A stretch of DNA of 64,000 nt from an uncultured bacterium (GCA_902763805.1 CACWTN010000002.1:111191-175190), one strand, 5' to 3'. Counted from the stretch's first letter, positions 16,074 through 25,948 are shown. A program made the numbers and translations. The notes: generated from the letters alone by a model not told the origin.

Positions 16074-18734
16074 ATGACAGATACAATGACTAAGATTGAA
16101 GATTTACCTACCGTTTATGATGCCAAATCAACGGAAGAGAAAATGTATAAATTTTGGGAGGATGGCGAGTATTTTAAAGCAGATGCTCATTCAAACAAAC
16201 CTCCGTTTACTATAGTTATTCCGCCTCCGAATGTTACGGGTGTACTTCATATGGGACACGCTCTTGATGAAACCCTGCAGGATATTTTAATAAGATATCA
16301 CAGAATGAGCGGATATGAAGCTCTTTGGATACCGGGAACAGACCATGCAGGTCTTGCTACACAAAACGTTGTTGAAAAACAGCTTGCCAAACAGGGGTTA
16401 ACAAGACACGATTTGGGCAGAGAAAAATTCCTTGAAAAAACCTGGGAATGGACTAATGAACACAAAAGTACAATCTTAGACCAGATGAAAAGACTTGGTG
16501 CTTCTTTTGACCGTTCAAGAGAAAGATTTACGTTTGATAAAGGTTGCTCTGACGCTGTTAAAGAAGTTTTCGTAACTCTTTATAATAAAGGTTTAATCTA
16601 CAAAGGAGCATATATTGTAAACTGGTGTCCGCGTTGTCAGTCTGCAATTTCAGATATTGAAACAGAATACGAAACAGAACAGGGACATTTGTGGGAAATA
16701 TCTTATCCGCTTGTTAATGAACCCGGCGCAATTATCGTTGATACAACACGTCCTGAAACTATGTTTGGTGATGTTGCGATAGCTGTTCACCCGTCTGATA
16801 AGAAATACTCAGAACTTATCGGCAAAAAAGTTTTAATACCTCTTACTAACAGAGTTATTCCTATTATTGCCGATGAGTATGTTGATAAATCCTTCGGTAC
16901 AGGTGCGGTTAAAATCACTCCGGCACACGACCCGAACGACTTTGAAGTAGGAAATAGACACGGATTTAAACCGATTTGGGTTATTGATGAAGAAGGAAAG
17001 ATGAAATCCTGCGCAGAAGTTCCGCCGGAATACCAGGGATTAGACAGATATGAAGCAAGAAAGAAAGTTGTTGAAATGCTTTCTTACAATAACTTCTTAT
17101 TGAGAGTAAAAGACCATGAACATAACGTTGGTAAATGCCAGAGATGTAATACAACTATTGAACCGCTTCTTTCGGAACAATGGTTTGTTAAGATGGCTCC
17201 GCTTGCAAAAGAAGCTATTGCAGCTGTTAAAGACGGAAGAATTAACTTTATTCCCGAAAGATGGACTAAGAACTATTTAGGCTGGATGGAAAATATACGT
17301 GACTGGTGTATCTCACGTCAAATCTGGTGGGGACATCAAATTCCGGCTTATTATCATAAAAAAACAGGTGAAATGGTTGTCGCTAAAGAAAACCCGGATC
17401 CTGAAAATTACGTACAGGAAACTGATTGCCTTGATACATGGTTCTCATCAGGTTTGTGGCCGTTCTCAACAATGGGATTCCCAAACTCTGAAACGGATGA
17501 CTATAAGAAGTTCTATCCTACAAGTGTTCTTGTAACAGGATTTGATATTATATTCTTCTGGGTTGCAAGAATGATTACCATGGGACTTGAATTTACTGGT
17601 AAGGCTCCGTTTAAAGATGTATATATCCACGGACTTATCCGTGATGAAAAGGGTCAGAAAATGTCAAAATCCAAAGGCAATACAATTGATCCTGTTGAGA
17701 TTATTGATAAGTATGGCTGTGATGCTTTAAGATTCACAATGACATCACTTTGTACATACGGCGGTCAGGATATTAAAATCTCTGACGAAAGATTTGAGTA
17801 TGGAAGAAATTTTGCTAACAAACTCTGGAACGCATCAAGATTTGTTTTAATGAACCTTGAAGGTGTTGATGATAAACCTATAGACAAGACTAAATTAACC
17901 CTTGTTGATAAATGGATTTTGAACCAATTAAATGAAACGGCAAAACTGGTTAACGACAATATGAAAGACTACAGAATAGGTGAAATTGCTCACGTTCTGT
18001 ATGATTTCTTCCGCAGCGAATACTGCGACTGGTATGTTGAAATCGCTAAAATTCAGCTTCAGGATCCTGAACTCAAACTTAACACTCAAAGAGTTTTGAG
18101 ATACGTTCTTGATATGTCTTTGAGATTGCTTCACCCGATTATGCCGCATATCACAGAGCAGGTATGGCAGCTTATTCCGGGAGGTAAATCAATAAAAGAA
18201 ACTTCTGCTTTGATTATTGCAGAATACCCAACATATAAGGAAGATTTGGTTTATGCAAACGAAGCGGAAGAAATGAAGCTTGTATTTGATACAATCACAT
18301 CACTCCGTAACGTAAGACAAAGCTTCAATATTTCAACTTCTGCAACTGTTGATGTTGAAATCCGTTCGGAAGGCAGAGAAAAAGAAATATTTAAAGCTAT
18401 TGAATCTTATGTTCACAGATTAGCTAAAGTTAGCAATATAACTTACGCAGAGCTTAATGCTCCTGTTCCGCCAAAGAGTGCAACAGCAGTTGTTTCAACA
18501 TCAAAACTAATTGTTCCGCTTGCCGATTTAATCGATTTGGAAGCAGAAATCAAGCGTCAGGAAAAGAAACTTGAAAAGCTTACAAATGAGAAAAACGGAC
18601 TTCTCGGCAGAATGAAGAATGAAAAGTTTGTTGCAAATGCTCCTAAGGAACTTGTTGAACAAACAAGTGCCAGAATAGAAGAAATAACCGCTCAGGAAGG
18701 CGTAATTAAGGATTTAATTGAATCTTTAAAATAA
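16074..18734 (+). CDS. valS: Valyl-tRNA synthetase
   Basis: 886 residues, full length. Class I signature HMGHA (after PPPNVTGVL), the CP1 editing domain with the TTRPETMFGDVAIAVHP block, KMSKSKGNTIDP, the anticodon-binding domain, and a C-terminal coiled coil arm (about 820-886) with alternating Glu/Lys typical of ValRS. It charges tRNA-Val and edits Thr mischarging. Ribosome site GAGGGA before the ATG; TATAAT at 16045-16050 is a likely -10 with a weak -35. No T-box is seen in the 80-base upstream spacer. Ends at the bidirectional terminator. Confidence 0.98.
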   Translation: MTDTMTKIEDLPTVYDAKSTEEKMYKFWEDGEYFKADAHSNKPPFTIVIPPPNVTGVLHMGHALDETLQDILIRYHRMSGYEALWIPGTDHAGLATQNVVEKQLAKQGLTRHDLGREKFLEKTWEWTNEHKSTILDQMKRLGASFDRSRERFTFDKGCSDAVKEVFVTLYNKGLIYKGAYIVNWCPRCQSAISDIETEYETEQGHLWEISYPLVNEPGAIIVDTTRPETMFGDVAIAVHPSDKKYSELIGKKVLIPLTNRVIPIIADEYVDKSFGTGAVKITPAHDPNDFEVGNRHGFKPIWVIDEEGKMKSCAEVPPEYQGLDRYEARKKVVEMLSYNNFLLRVKDHEHNVGKCQRCNTTIEPLLSEQWFVKMAPLAKEAIAAVKDGRINFIPERWTKNYLGWMENIRDWCISRQIWWGHQIPAYYHKKTGEMVVAKENPDPENYVQETDCLDTWFSSGLWPFSTMGFPNSETDDYKKFYPTSVLVTGFDIIFFWVARMITMGLEFTGKAPFKDVYIHGLIRDEKGQKMSKSKGNTIDPVEIIDKYGCDALRFTMTSLCTYGGQDIKISDERFEYGRNFANKLWNASRFVLMNLEGVDDKPIDKTKLTLVDKWILNQLNETAKLVNDNMKDYRIGEIAHVLYDFFRSEYCDWYVEIAKIQLQDPELKLNTQRVLRYVLDMSLRLLHPIMPHITEQVWQLIPGGKSIKETSALIIAEYPTYKEDLVYANEAEEMKLVFDTITSLRNVRQSFNISTSATVDVEIRSEGREKEIFKAIESYVHRLAKVSNITYAELNAPVPPKSATAVVSTSKLIVPLADLIDLEAEIKRQEKKLEKLTNEKNGLLGRMKNEKFVANAPKELVEQTSARIEEITAQEGVIKDLIESLK

Positions 18735-18750
18735 AACAATAAACACAATA

Positions 18751-18785
18751 AAAAAAAGAGAACCAATTTGGTTCTCTTTTTTTTT
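18751..18785. terminator. Bidirectional rho-independent terminator (valS / gatD)
   Basis: A-rich arm, GAGAACC / GGTTCTC stem and U-rich arm on both strands, placed between convergent valS and gatD. Confidence 0.9.
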
Positions 18786-19491
18786 AATAAGGCTTATTTA
18801 TCAATGCGTCGTGCGCATTATTTTCAATTTTATCGTCTAAGGGTTCAAGTTTCTGCCCTACTGCAAGCTCAAGCAGATAATCCGCAAATTTTGGGTTCTT
18901 AGGTAAAAAAGAACCGTGCATATATGTCCCGAATACATTTTTATACCTTGCACCTTCTGTTATATCTTGTCCGTTGTTGCCATTTCCGACCACAACATTA
19001 CCTATAGGTTTTGTGTCACCCTGCAAATATGTCTGACCGCTGTGATTTTCAAATCCTACCAGATATGGCGAAAAATCATATTCCGTTTTTACCGTAACAT
19101 TACCGATGAAACGTCTTTTTCCTGCAATAGTGAATGCATCCAGTAAACTTATGCCCATAAGTTTATCACCCTCTGCCGGCAGATAATAATGACCAAGCAG
19201 CTGATATCCTCCGCAAATACCAAGGAATACCGCACCTCTGTCACGTTCCGAAGTCATAAACTCTTTATGTCTGTTAAGTTCATAAGAAACCTGTATCTGC
19301 TGCTGGTCCTGGCCTCCGCCGATAAAATAGATATCGTGCTCACCAAGCCAGACATCTCCGGGGTTAATCTCATGAACTTCAACTTCTATTCCGCGCCACT
19401 CGGCACGTTTCTTTAACGTTATAATATTACCGCCGTCGCCATATATATTTAAAAGTTTTGGATACAAATGTCCTATTCTTAATTTTATCAT
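18784..19491 (-). CDS. gatD: GatD-like glutamine amidotransferase (lipid II amidation)
   Basis: 235 residues, a CobB/CobQ-like class I glutamine amidotransferase. N-terminus IGHLYPKLLNIYGDGGN is diagnostic of GatD. Nucleophile Cys in LGICGGYQLLGHYY and catalytic His in TYMHGSFLPKNP. GatD provides ammonia to MurT, which amidates the D-Glu carboxyl of lipid II. MurT, which normally adjoins gatD, is not in the window. The start overlaps the recO stop by 4 bases, so it is translated from the pilT-recO-gatD message. Confidence 0.88.
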   Translation of the reverse strand: MIKLRIGHLYPKLLNIYGDGGNIITLKKRAEWRGIEVEVHEINPGDVWLGEHDIYFIGGGQDQQQIQVSYELNRHKEFMTSERDRGAVFLGICGGYQLLGHYYLPAEGDKLMGISLLDAFTIAGKRRFIGNVTVKTEYDFSPYLVGFENHSGQTYLQGDTKPIGNVVVGNGNNGQDITEGARYKNVFGTYMHGSFLPKNPKFADYLLELAVGQKLEPLDDKIENNAHDALINKPY

Positions 19492-20255
19492 ACGGATATA
19501 CTCTCTTTTACCATTCTTACAGACTTCTGGCGTTTATTTGTGTGAGTTTTAATATATTCATCCAATAAATCAAAACAAACCTGACAAACTTTTTCTGTCG
19601 CTTTTTCATCATATTCGCTTTTATATTCAAAATCAAACTGAAGCATTGCCTGCATAAAATCCCTGATTTTATGATGCATTTTGAGTTTTACGCCCAACGG
19701 CTCGTAACACTCTTTACAAACAACTCCGCCCATTTTGGTTGAAAAATACATGTCTTCAGCCAATATTCTTTCACCGCAGCAAAGGCATGTATCAAGTTCA
19801 ACACAAAAGCCCATTATTAAAAGCATTTTTAACTGGAATTTTATTGCCGCTATAAGCATGTCTTTTTTGTCTGATGAATCAGAAATTCTGTTTAGCGCTT
19901 TGTACAAAAGCTCGTATATCTCTTTTGATGCACTTTCTGAGCCCTCGCCAAAGTTCATGACGACTTCTGAAACATAAGAAGAAAGCATTAATTTGTCATA
20001 ATCTTCTCTGGTCTTTCGGAAATGGTTTACTGTTTGTGCCTGAATAATAGTATCCATAGAACGTCCTTTTAACAGCTGCAGAGTGTTTGCAACAAGCAAA
20101 TCCATTCGGGCTCCGAGCTTGCTCTTAGGTTTTTTGATTCCTTTTGCAACCCCCTTAATAAGTCCGTTCTCTTTTGAATACATTACAATGATTTTATCTG
20201 CATCATTAAGATTGTACGATTTTAAATTTATAGCTTCTGTAACGTAATTATTCAT
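19488..20255 (-). CDS. recO: DNA repair protein RecO
   Basis: 255 residues from the ATG at 20253-20255, whose MNNYVTEAINLKSYNLNDADKIIVMYS is the standard RecO N-terminus; the longer open frame to 20354 overlaps pilT and adds unrelated residues. OB fold at the N-terminus (GLIKGVAKGIKKPKSKLG), helical domain, and a Cys4 zinc site: CLCC (about 181-184) and CKEC. RecO loads RecA with RecR in gap repair. It overlaps the 3' end of pilT by 8 bases and the gatD start by 4. Confidence 0.93.
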   Translation of the reverse strand: MNNYVTEAINLKSYNLNDADKIIVMYSKENGLIKGVAKGIKKPKSKLGARMDLLVANTLQLLKGRSMDTIIQAQTVNHFRKTREDYDKLMLSSYVSEVVMNFGEGSESASKEIYELLYKALNRISDSSDKKDMLIAAIKFQLKMLLIMGFCVELDTCLCCGERILAEDMYFSTKMGGVVCKECYEPLGVKLKMHHKIRDFMQAMLQFDFEYKSEYDEKATEKVCQVCFDLLDEYIKTHTNKRQKSVRMVKESISV

Positions 20256-21345
20256 AATAAGCCTTTGTACCCTGATAAACCCCTCTGAACATTTTTTCCA
20301 GTTCCGCTTCATCATTAGAACTTTCCAGAGCTTCCTCCTCCGTAATACAACCACGGTCTTTTAATAATGCCAATGACGTGTTCATCGAAATCATATTGTC
20401 AATAGTATTGTCTTTGAGAAGTTCATAAATCTCGTCAATGTTATCTTTCGTAATATAGTCTTTTATTGTTGAAGTAACCACCATTATTTCGCATGCCGGA
20501 TACCTTTTATCCTCCTGCACAGAATAAACAAGTTTTTGTGCAATTGTTGCCCTTAGTGTTTCTGATAATTGCTTCCTGATTAAAAATCTGTTTGATTCAT
20601 CAAACATGTTAACAATTCTGTTAATGGTCTGCACTGCATCATTCGTGTGCAAAGTTGATAAAACCAGATGTCCTGTTTCAGATGCCTTAAGTGCTGCCTC
20701 CATAGTTTCTTTATCTCTGATTTCACCAATGAAAATTACATCAGGATCTTGTCTTAGTGCATATTTAATACCATCTGAAAAAGACTTTGTATCAACACCG
20801 ACCTGCCGTTGTGAAACAATACTCTTTTTACAGCCGTAAACAAACTCTATAGGGTCTTCAATGGTAACAATATGTTTTGAAGAATTCATATTAATCTGGT
20901 TAATAAGAGAAGCAATAGTTGTAGATTTTCCGCTTCCGGTAGGACCTGTTACCAAAATAATTCCGTTTGGAAATTCTACAAATGATTGCAAAATATCCGG
21001 CAATGACAATTCTGCAAGACTGGGAATATTGTATGTAATATTTCTTATTACAAGTCCGGGTTGCCCGAGTTGTCTGTTATAGTTTACACGAAATCTTGAA
21101 CAGCCTTTTATCTCATACATAAAATCCAAATCACAAAGAGTTAAAATCTCATCTCTTTTTGCGGTCGGAACAATTTCCAGAATAGCACTGTCTAAATCCT
21201 CTTTTGTTAAGGGTTCCATATTTGTGCGTTTTATAAAACCGTTTTTGCGGATAAACGGAGCATGTCCCACGATAAGATGTTCATCGGATGCTCCTGCAGC
21301 GACAGCACTTTTTAAAAAATTTATTATATTAAATGTTTCAGCCAT
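20248..21345 (-). CDS. pilT: Type IV pilus retraction ATPase PilT
   Basis: 365 residues. N-terminal PAS-like domain, Walker A GPTGSGKST, Asp box with TIEDPIEFVY, Walker B IFIGEIRD, and His box LSTLHTNDAVQTINRI. The PilT AIRNLIRE-type C-terminal motif is not present; instead the tail is rich in Glu. The hexamer disassembles pili and drives twitching. No other pil genes adjoin. The ATG has a good GGAGAG site, and the 121-bp repeat array lies just upstream. PilU-like or general PilT/PilB paralogue remains possible. Confidence 0.88.
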   Translation of the reverse strand: MAETFNIINFLKSAVAAGASDEHLIVGHAPFIRKNGFIKRTNMEPLTKEDLDSAILEIVPTAKRDEILTLCDLDFMYEIKGCSRFRVNYNRQLGQPGLVIRNITYNIPSLAELSLPDILQSFVEFPNGIILVTGPTGSGKSTTIASLINQINMNSSKHIVTIEDPIEFVYGCKKSIVSQRQVGVDTKSFSDGIKYALRQDPDVIFIGEIRDKETMEAALKASETGHLVLSTLHTNDAVQTINRIVNMFDESNRFLIRKQLSETLRATIAQKLVYSVQEDKRYPACEIMVVTSTIKDYITKDNIDEIYELLKDNTIDNMISMNTSLALLKDRGCITEEEALESSNDEAELEKMFRGVYQGTKAYYE

Positions 21346-21423
21346 CCAAAACTCTCCTCTTTTCCCTATTCTATCGTAACATCAGAGGAGGAGTTTGACA
21401 AGAATATGAATAGATATTAAGGA

Positions 21424-21701
21424 GGCGTTCCGTTCACATACGTTCACTTCAGCCTACGCCCGTATTGCATTTTGCTTCACACTCCGCAGTCATTCATTCC
21501 GTTTTTCTGCCGAAAAACTTCATTCATTAGCTCCGTGTACTTTCGGCGTTCCGTTCACATACGTTCACTTCAGCCTACGCCTGTATTGCATTTTGCTTCA
21601 CACTCCGCAGTCATTCATTCCGTTTTTCTGCCGAAAAACTTCATTCATTAGCTCCGTGTACCTTCGGCGTTCCGTTCACATACGTTCACTTCAGCCTACG
21701 C
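21424..21701. repeat. 121-bp tandem repeat (two full units plus a partial one)
   Basis: Units start with GGCGTTCCGTTCAC at 21424, 21545 and 21666, a period of exactly 121 bases. The two full copies differ at only a few positions. The third breaks off at CCTACGCAAAATGCA. Each unit holds several copies of a short TTCA(C/T) core and the inverted pair GTTTTT/AAAAAC. The same family recurs at 34561-34946. The spacer 21346-21892 has no supported gene: besides the array, 21702-21840 holds a diverged stretch with a GTTTTCC-TTGC-GGAAAAC hairpin (21750-21770 region). Confidence 0.92.
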
Positions 21702-21842
21702 AAAATGCACTTGGATTATTGGCTGTTCACAACCTTTACACTCCGTTTTTGTTTTCCTTGCGGAAAACAGTACTCCGTCAGGTTGTTCACAGGGACGTGT
21801 CTAGGCTCACTAACGTTCGCCGTCGCACTTGCCAAAATCCGC

Positions 21843-21872
21843 AAAAAAAAGCCGAATGGTTTTCCATCCGGA
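21843..21872 (-). terminator. Terminator of the Cys-repeat peptide gene
   Basis: Read on the minus strand: CCGGATGG-AAAA-CCATTCGG followed by CTTTTTTTT. One mismatch in the stem. It sits 20 bases after the stop of the peptide gene. Confidence 0.75.
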
Positions 21873-21892
21873 CTGTAATAACATTAAGTTGA

Positions 21893-22225
21893 TTAGCAAG
21901 CGTAGTCACATCCGCCGCCGCAAGAAAAACTTCCGGCAGATGAAGCAATTGAGCCGCAAGACTCTGTACTTCCGGAGTAGCCGACTGAACCGCAGGATTC
22001 TGAATCTGCAAATGCGATTGAACCGCAAGCTTCACCGCTTTCTCCGAATGCAAAAATTTGTGCATCACTTGGCCCTGAATAAAAACTGCAGTAATCGTAT
22101 CCTTCTCCTGCAGGAGTTGCCAAAAGTGATGTTGTATGACATATCAAACCGCCCTCACTCTGATTATTTCCGGTTAATCCTAAAAGCTTGGCGCATTTTG
22201 AATTTTTTGATACTACTGTTAACAT
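21893..22225 (-). CDS. Small Cys/Gly/Ser-repeat peptide, possible RiPP-like precursor
   Basis: 110 residues, not recognised. The first 45 residues look like a leader (MLTVVSKNSKCAKLLGLTGN). The second half is Ser/Gly/Cys-rich with three E-[AS]-C-G-S-[IV] units; Cys at 67, 78, 90, 102 are spaced 11, 12 and 12 residues apart, and the protein ends SCGGGCDYAC (9 Cys in all). No signal peptide or membrane segment. AAGGA lies 7 bases before the ATG and a terminator follows the stop, so it is a complete small transcription unit. The pattern recalls ribosomally made modified peptides or metal-binding proteins, but no maturase or exporter is nearby. Confidence 0.65.
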   Translation of the reverse strand: MLTVVSKNSKCAKLLGLTGNNQSEGGLICHTTSLLATPAGEGYDYCSFYSGPSDAQIFAFGESGEACGSIAFADSESCGSVGYSGSTESCGSIASSAGSFSCGGGCDYAC

Positions 22226-22345
22226 ATCATCGTCCTTATTAATCTTGTTACATATATATAAAGTTTTTAAAATTTATCCGATTTCAAAACTTATATTTTT
22301 GTTTACAAAACTTTACATATATTTTTAACGGATTATTGTCAGGAA

Positions 22346-23932
22346 CTAATCGTCTTCTTCTCTGTGCTTTTCATAATCATATGTTCCGGGGAATGCATCA
22401 ACGCCGGTTGTCTTACGTGTTACGTAGTATTGGAATTTTGGTATTAATGTTGAAAGGAAGGTTGCCGCAACAACAAATCCGGCTGCAAAATTAAGACCGC
22501 TGAACATTATATTTTTATTTTTTACTTTATTTAAAAGCTTTTTATCAACCTTGCCACCATGGGCTTCCTTGCAAATTCTTTCTACATACTGTTCCATTTG
22601 CTTTTTAAGATTATATAGCTTTTTGTTTGATACGAATCTGTATTCATCATTATAATTACCACCAACAAATTCAAACTCTGAATAAACAGGTTTACCTTTT
22701 GCATCTTTTCCGATAACCTTGCCTTTACCTCCCGTATATTCTGAGAATACATTATGTAAAAGTTTGGAATTGTTAATTTCAGCTTTATTATATGCATCAA
22801 AAACCTGTTGTTTTGTTAAAACTTTTTGTCCGAGCCTTCTCGGTTGTAAATCAGCCAGTTCATGCGCTCTTGCAAGAACATCAGCAGGTATATCTCTAAG
22901 TCTTTCAAGTTCGCTCAACTTAATAACTTCAAGCGGCTTTTTCTTAAGCAGTTTGGAAATCCAGCCAAGCTCTTGTTTTTCGAATACAAGATTTTCAGGA
23001 ATTCTTACTTGTTCCGGCTTGCCTAATACGGCTTCTCTGAATTCCTGAACATTCATTTCTTTACCGTCAAGGAAGTTTTGTAAATGATGGTCAAGAATTA
23101 ATGCCGTGCTCGGATTTAACCTGGTTGCCTTTCCGCTCTCAATAAGGTTCAGCAGGTTGCCGACATGTCCGCTTGCCCACATGTAGAAATAAATTGATCC
23201 AATGTCACGAATTGCTATCTCTCTGCGTTCTTCAGGACGTCGTGCGTTATATGTTCTGCCCGCAACTATACCTGCGTCGCTTGATAATAATTTCCCTGCA
23301 TTTGTATTCTCTATTATATTAGTAAACGAGTTAATTGCATTCATGCCTCCCTTGAATGCCAAATTGTTCGTTTTAAGCTCTGTTGCAAAAATTTCCTGCT
23401 GTTCTTTTTCAACCTTTCTTTCATGTCTTATTTTCTTTGTTAATCCCTGATTAACCTTTGGAACAACAAAACCTATAAACAGGTTTGCAAGTACGATGCT
23501 GGTAAGAACTTTTGCGCTCTTAATGTATGCTACCTGTTTAGGTGTAAATTTCTTAGGCGCAACTTTTTTCATGAAGTTATCAAACGGTGTTCTCAATATA
23601 TTGTCAGTGCCGACATCAAAGTTTTTGCCGTTTGATTTCATCATTTTTGCAACAACTTTATCACCTAACCAGTTTAGTGATAATACGCCGCCGAGCCAGG
23701 TTATAGAGCCCATGACTTCTTCTATAAATCTTTCCCTTGCTTCATCCCATTTCCCTCTTTTATATGCCTGATATGTTCTCCCTGTGACAACACAACCTTC
23801 CAGTGCAATAACAGGAGCAAGTGCATCTCCTTTAGTCATGCTCGTAATAACTTTTGCTATTCTGCCGGTATTTTTTGCACCTTTAAAAGATATATTATTA
23901 TTGGTATTGCTATTTATTTTAAGGGAAGTCAA
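22346..23932 (-). CDS. Hypothetical 'FKG'-tagged protein, 528 residues
   Basis: No family recognised. N-terminus MTSLKINSNTNNNISFKGAK carries the tag (SFKG at about 15-18) seen in other hypothetical proteins here. Hydrophobic stretches around 145-165 (TSIVLANLFIGFVVP) and 485-505 (LNFAAGFVVAATFLSTLIP) could be membrane helices, and charged helical regions lie between. Two internal segments look related: VVTGRTYQAYKRGKWDEARERFIEEVMGSI near the start and IVAGRTYNARRPEERREIAIRDIGSI in the middle, suggesting a duplicated domain. No signal peptide. Alone on the minus strand, divergent from rplS. Confidence 0.8.
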   Translation of the reverse strand: MTSLKINSNTNNNISFKGAKNTGRIAKVITSMTKGDALAPVIALEGCVVTGRTYQAYKRGKWDEARERFIEEVMGSITWLGGVLSLNWLGDKVVAKMMKSNGKNFDVGTDNILRTPFDNFMKKVAPKKFTPKQVAYIKSAKVLTSIVLANLFIGFVVPKVNQGLTKKIRHERKVEKEQQEIFATELKTNNLAFKGGMNAINSFTNIIENTNAGKLLSSDAGIVAGRTYNARRPEERREIAIRDIGSIYFYMWASGHVGNLLNLIESGKATRLNPSTALILDHHLQNFLDGKEMNVQEFREAVLGKPEQVRIPENLVFEKQELGWISKLLKKKPLEVIKLSELERLRDIPADVLARAHELADLQPRRLGQKVLTKQQVFDAYNKAEINNSKLLHNVFSEYTGGKGKVIGKDAKGKPVYSEFEFVGGNYNDEYRFVSNKKLYNLKKQMEQYVERICKEAHGGKVDKKLLNKVKNKNIMFSGLNFAAGFVVAATFLSTLIPKFQYYVTRKTTGVDAFPGTYDYEKHREEDD

Positions 23933-24122
23933 AATTTAACCTTTCTACACATCGGCTGTCTTTATTAAACACTGTAAAGGTTAAAAATTGACTATTTTAC
24001 TTTAAAATGTTACAAATTTTTACATTTAACCATTAATACATTTATACCCCCTTTACATTTATTTCTGTTTTATTTACGATAAGAGTATATGTACAGTAGT
24101 CAAAATATAAAGGAATAGCAAA

Positions 24123-24476
24123 ATGAATCCGATTATTAAAAATTTAGAATCAGAATACACAACTCGTGAACTCCCTGAAATCAACACAGGTGATACAGTC
24201 AGAGTTTCTGTTAAAATCGTTGAAGGTAACAAAGAAAGACTTCAGGCTTATGAAGGTACTGTTATCGCTCAGCACGGTTCAGGTATTAACAAAACAATTA
24301 CAGTAAGAAAAGTATTCCAGGGCGTTGGTGTTGAACGTGTATTCTTGGTATATTCTCCACGTATCGACAAAATCACTGTTCAGAGAAAAGGTGATGTTAA
24401 ACGTGCTAAATTATACTACCTGAGAGAACGTTCAGGCAAAGCTACAAGAATTAAGGAAAAAATTGAAAAAAGATAA
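24123..24476 (+). CDS. rplS: 50S ribosomal protein L19
   Basis: 117 residues, usual length. [27 protein letters not shown] and the conserved [17 protein letters not shown]...[13 protein letters not shown] (here [15 protein letters not shown]) are diagnostic. It sits at the 30S-50S interface. AAAGGA ribosome site. The rbgA gene starts inside its last codons. Confidence 0.97.
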   Translation: MNPIIKNLESEYTTRELPEINTGDTVRVSVKIVEGNKERLQAYEGTVIAQHGSGINKTITVRKVFQGVGVERVFLVYSPRIDKITVQRKGDVKRAKLYYLRERSGKATRIKEKIEKR

Positions 24477-25314
24477 GCTGCATATTCACTGGTACCCGGG
24501 TCACATAGCGAAGGCGGAACGTCAGTTAAAGGAAAAGCTTAACCTTGTTGATGTGATTATAGAGGTACGGGATGCAAGAATACCTTTATCAAGCAGTTAC
24601 AGTAACATAGAGAAGCTTTTGGGAGATAAACCAAGGCTTCTTTTGTTGAATAAAGCTGACCTTGTTGATAAAGCCGAACTTGCAAAATGGTGTGAATACT
24701 TAAAAGAAACAACAAAATGTCCTGTCATTGTAACCGAAGCAAAAGACAACAATGAACTCTCTGCTGTTGTAAAAACAGCGGTAGAACTCTCTGGACCTAA
24801 AATTCAGGCGCTTATGGCAAAAGGTTTATTACGCAGACCCGCAAGAGCAATGGTTGTCGGGATGCCGAATGTCGGAAAATCAAGCGTAATTAACAAACTA
24901 ACAAAATCATCAAAGACTAAAATCGGTGCAAAAGCGGGTGTAACAAGACAACAACAATGGGTAAGAATTAATCCTAAACTGGATTTACTTGATACACCCG
25001 GTATTATTCCTACCCGTCAGGATGACCAAACTCAGGCAACAAAATTAGCTTTCGTAAGCTCTGTTTCGGAAAATGCTTATTCTCCCGAACCTGTTGCAAA
25101 GGCTCTCTTAGAGATGCTTTCTGAAAGTGACAGAGCAGAATCAATTAAAGAACATTACAAAACTGAAGAATTGACTCTTGAAGCAATTGCAACCAAAAGA
25201 AATTGGATAATAAGAGGCGAAAATCCCGATACTGAAAGAACTTCAATATACGTTCTTAAGGATTTCAGAGAGGGCAGACTCGGAAAAATTATTCTGGATG
25301 AGTTACCTGTCTGA
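24463..25314 (+). CDS. rbgA: Ribosome biogenesis GTPase A (RbgA/YlqF)
   Basis: 283 residues from a TTG at 24463 that overlaps the end of rplS by 14 bases; AAGGA lies just upstream inside rplS, and [16 protein letters not shown] is the standard N-terminus, so the TTG start is well supported. Circularly permuted GTPase: G4 LNKADL (64-70 region) precedes G1 GMPNVGKSS and G3 DTPGI. C-terminal ANTAR-like helical domain. It helps late 50S assembly. Coupling to L19, a 50S protein, makes functional sense. Confidence 0.93.
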   Translation: MKKDKLHIHWYPGHIAKAERQLKEKLNLVDVIIEVRDARIPLSSSYSNIEKLLGDKPRLLLLNKADLVDKAELAKWCEYLKETTKCPVIVTEAKDNNELSAVVKTAVELSGPKIQALMAKGLLRRPARAMVVGMPNVGKSSVINKLTKSSKTKIGAKAGVTRQQQWVRINPKLDLLDTPGIIPTRQDDQTQATKLAFVSSVSENAYSPEPVAKALLEMLSESDRAESIKEHYKTEELTLEAIATKRNWIIRGENPDTERTSIYVLKDFREGRLGKIILDELPV

Positions 25315-25315
25315 A

Positions 25316-25948
25316 TTATTTGCCGACAGCTCTAAGTATTTCCATTATTGAGAAATAATGTGCGGCAGCTCCTGCTATTACAAAGATATGCCAGATACAG
25401 TGCATATATTTTTTCTTTGATAAATAGAAAATACATCCTGCCGAATATAATATACCGCCTGATAGCAGATACCAGACAGCCAGGTGGCTTGCGTTATTCC
25501 AAATTGCCCAGAACAAAAACAGTGAGAGCCAGCCCATAACGAGATAAAGACCTGTTGAAAGATATTTAAACTTCAAAGTAAGGCACGAATATATAATCCC
25601 CGTAATTGCCAGGTACCAGGTCATTGCAAGAAGTGCAACCGACAGAGGAAATGGTACAACAAGCAGCAATATTGGGGTATACGTCCCTGCTATCAGCATA
25701 AAAATAGCGCTATGGTCTATTTTTCTGAATACTTTTTTTGCTGTTTCATTCACCATCGCATGATATAACGCAGATGACTGAAATAATATAAATAAGGTTG
25801 CCCCGAATATTGCGGTTGATGAGGCTTCCATTGCGTTATGTGATGAAACTGCAAGCATGACAATAGCGTATATTGAAAACAAAGCGCCGATTGAATGTGT
25901 GAATGCGTTCAAAAACTCCTCGACAGACGTGTATTTTCTTTCTTCCAT
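25316..25948 (-). CDS. PAQR/hemolysin III family membrane protein
   Basis: 210 residues from the ATG at 25946-25948, which has AAGGAG six bases upstream; an in-frame ATG 17 codons earlier lacks this. Seven membrane segments. Landmarks: EEFLNAFTHSIGAL, SSALYHA, KIDHSAIFMLIAGTYTP and HCIWHIFVIAGAAAHYFSI, whose Ser, His and Asp match the zinc-site pattern of the CREST superfamily. Annotated hemolysin III in many genomes, but a hydrolase or membrane-homeostasis role is likelier. Ends 2 bases from the rbgA stop (convergent). Confidence 0.88.
   Translation of the reverse strand: MEERKYTSVEEFLNAFTHSIGALFSIYAIVMLAVSSHNAMEASSTAIFGATLFILFQSSALYHAMVNETAKKVFRKIDHSAIFMLIAGTYTPILLLVVPFPLSVALLAMTWYLAITGIIYSCLTLKFKYLSTGLYLVMGWLSLFLFWAIWNNASHLAVWYLLSGGILYSAGCIFYLSKKKYMHCIWHIFVIAGAAAHYFSIMEILRAVGK

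Noticed and set aside
20256..20354. N-terminal extension of RecO
   Set aside because: It is only the antiframe of the pilT 3' end; RecO homology begins exactly at the ATG at 20255.
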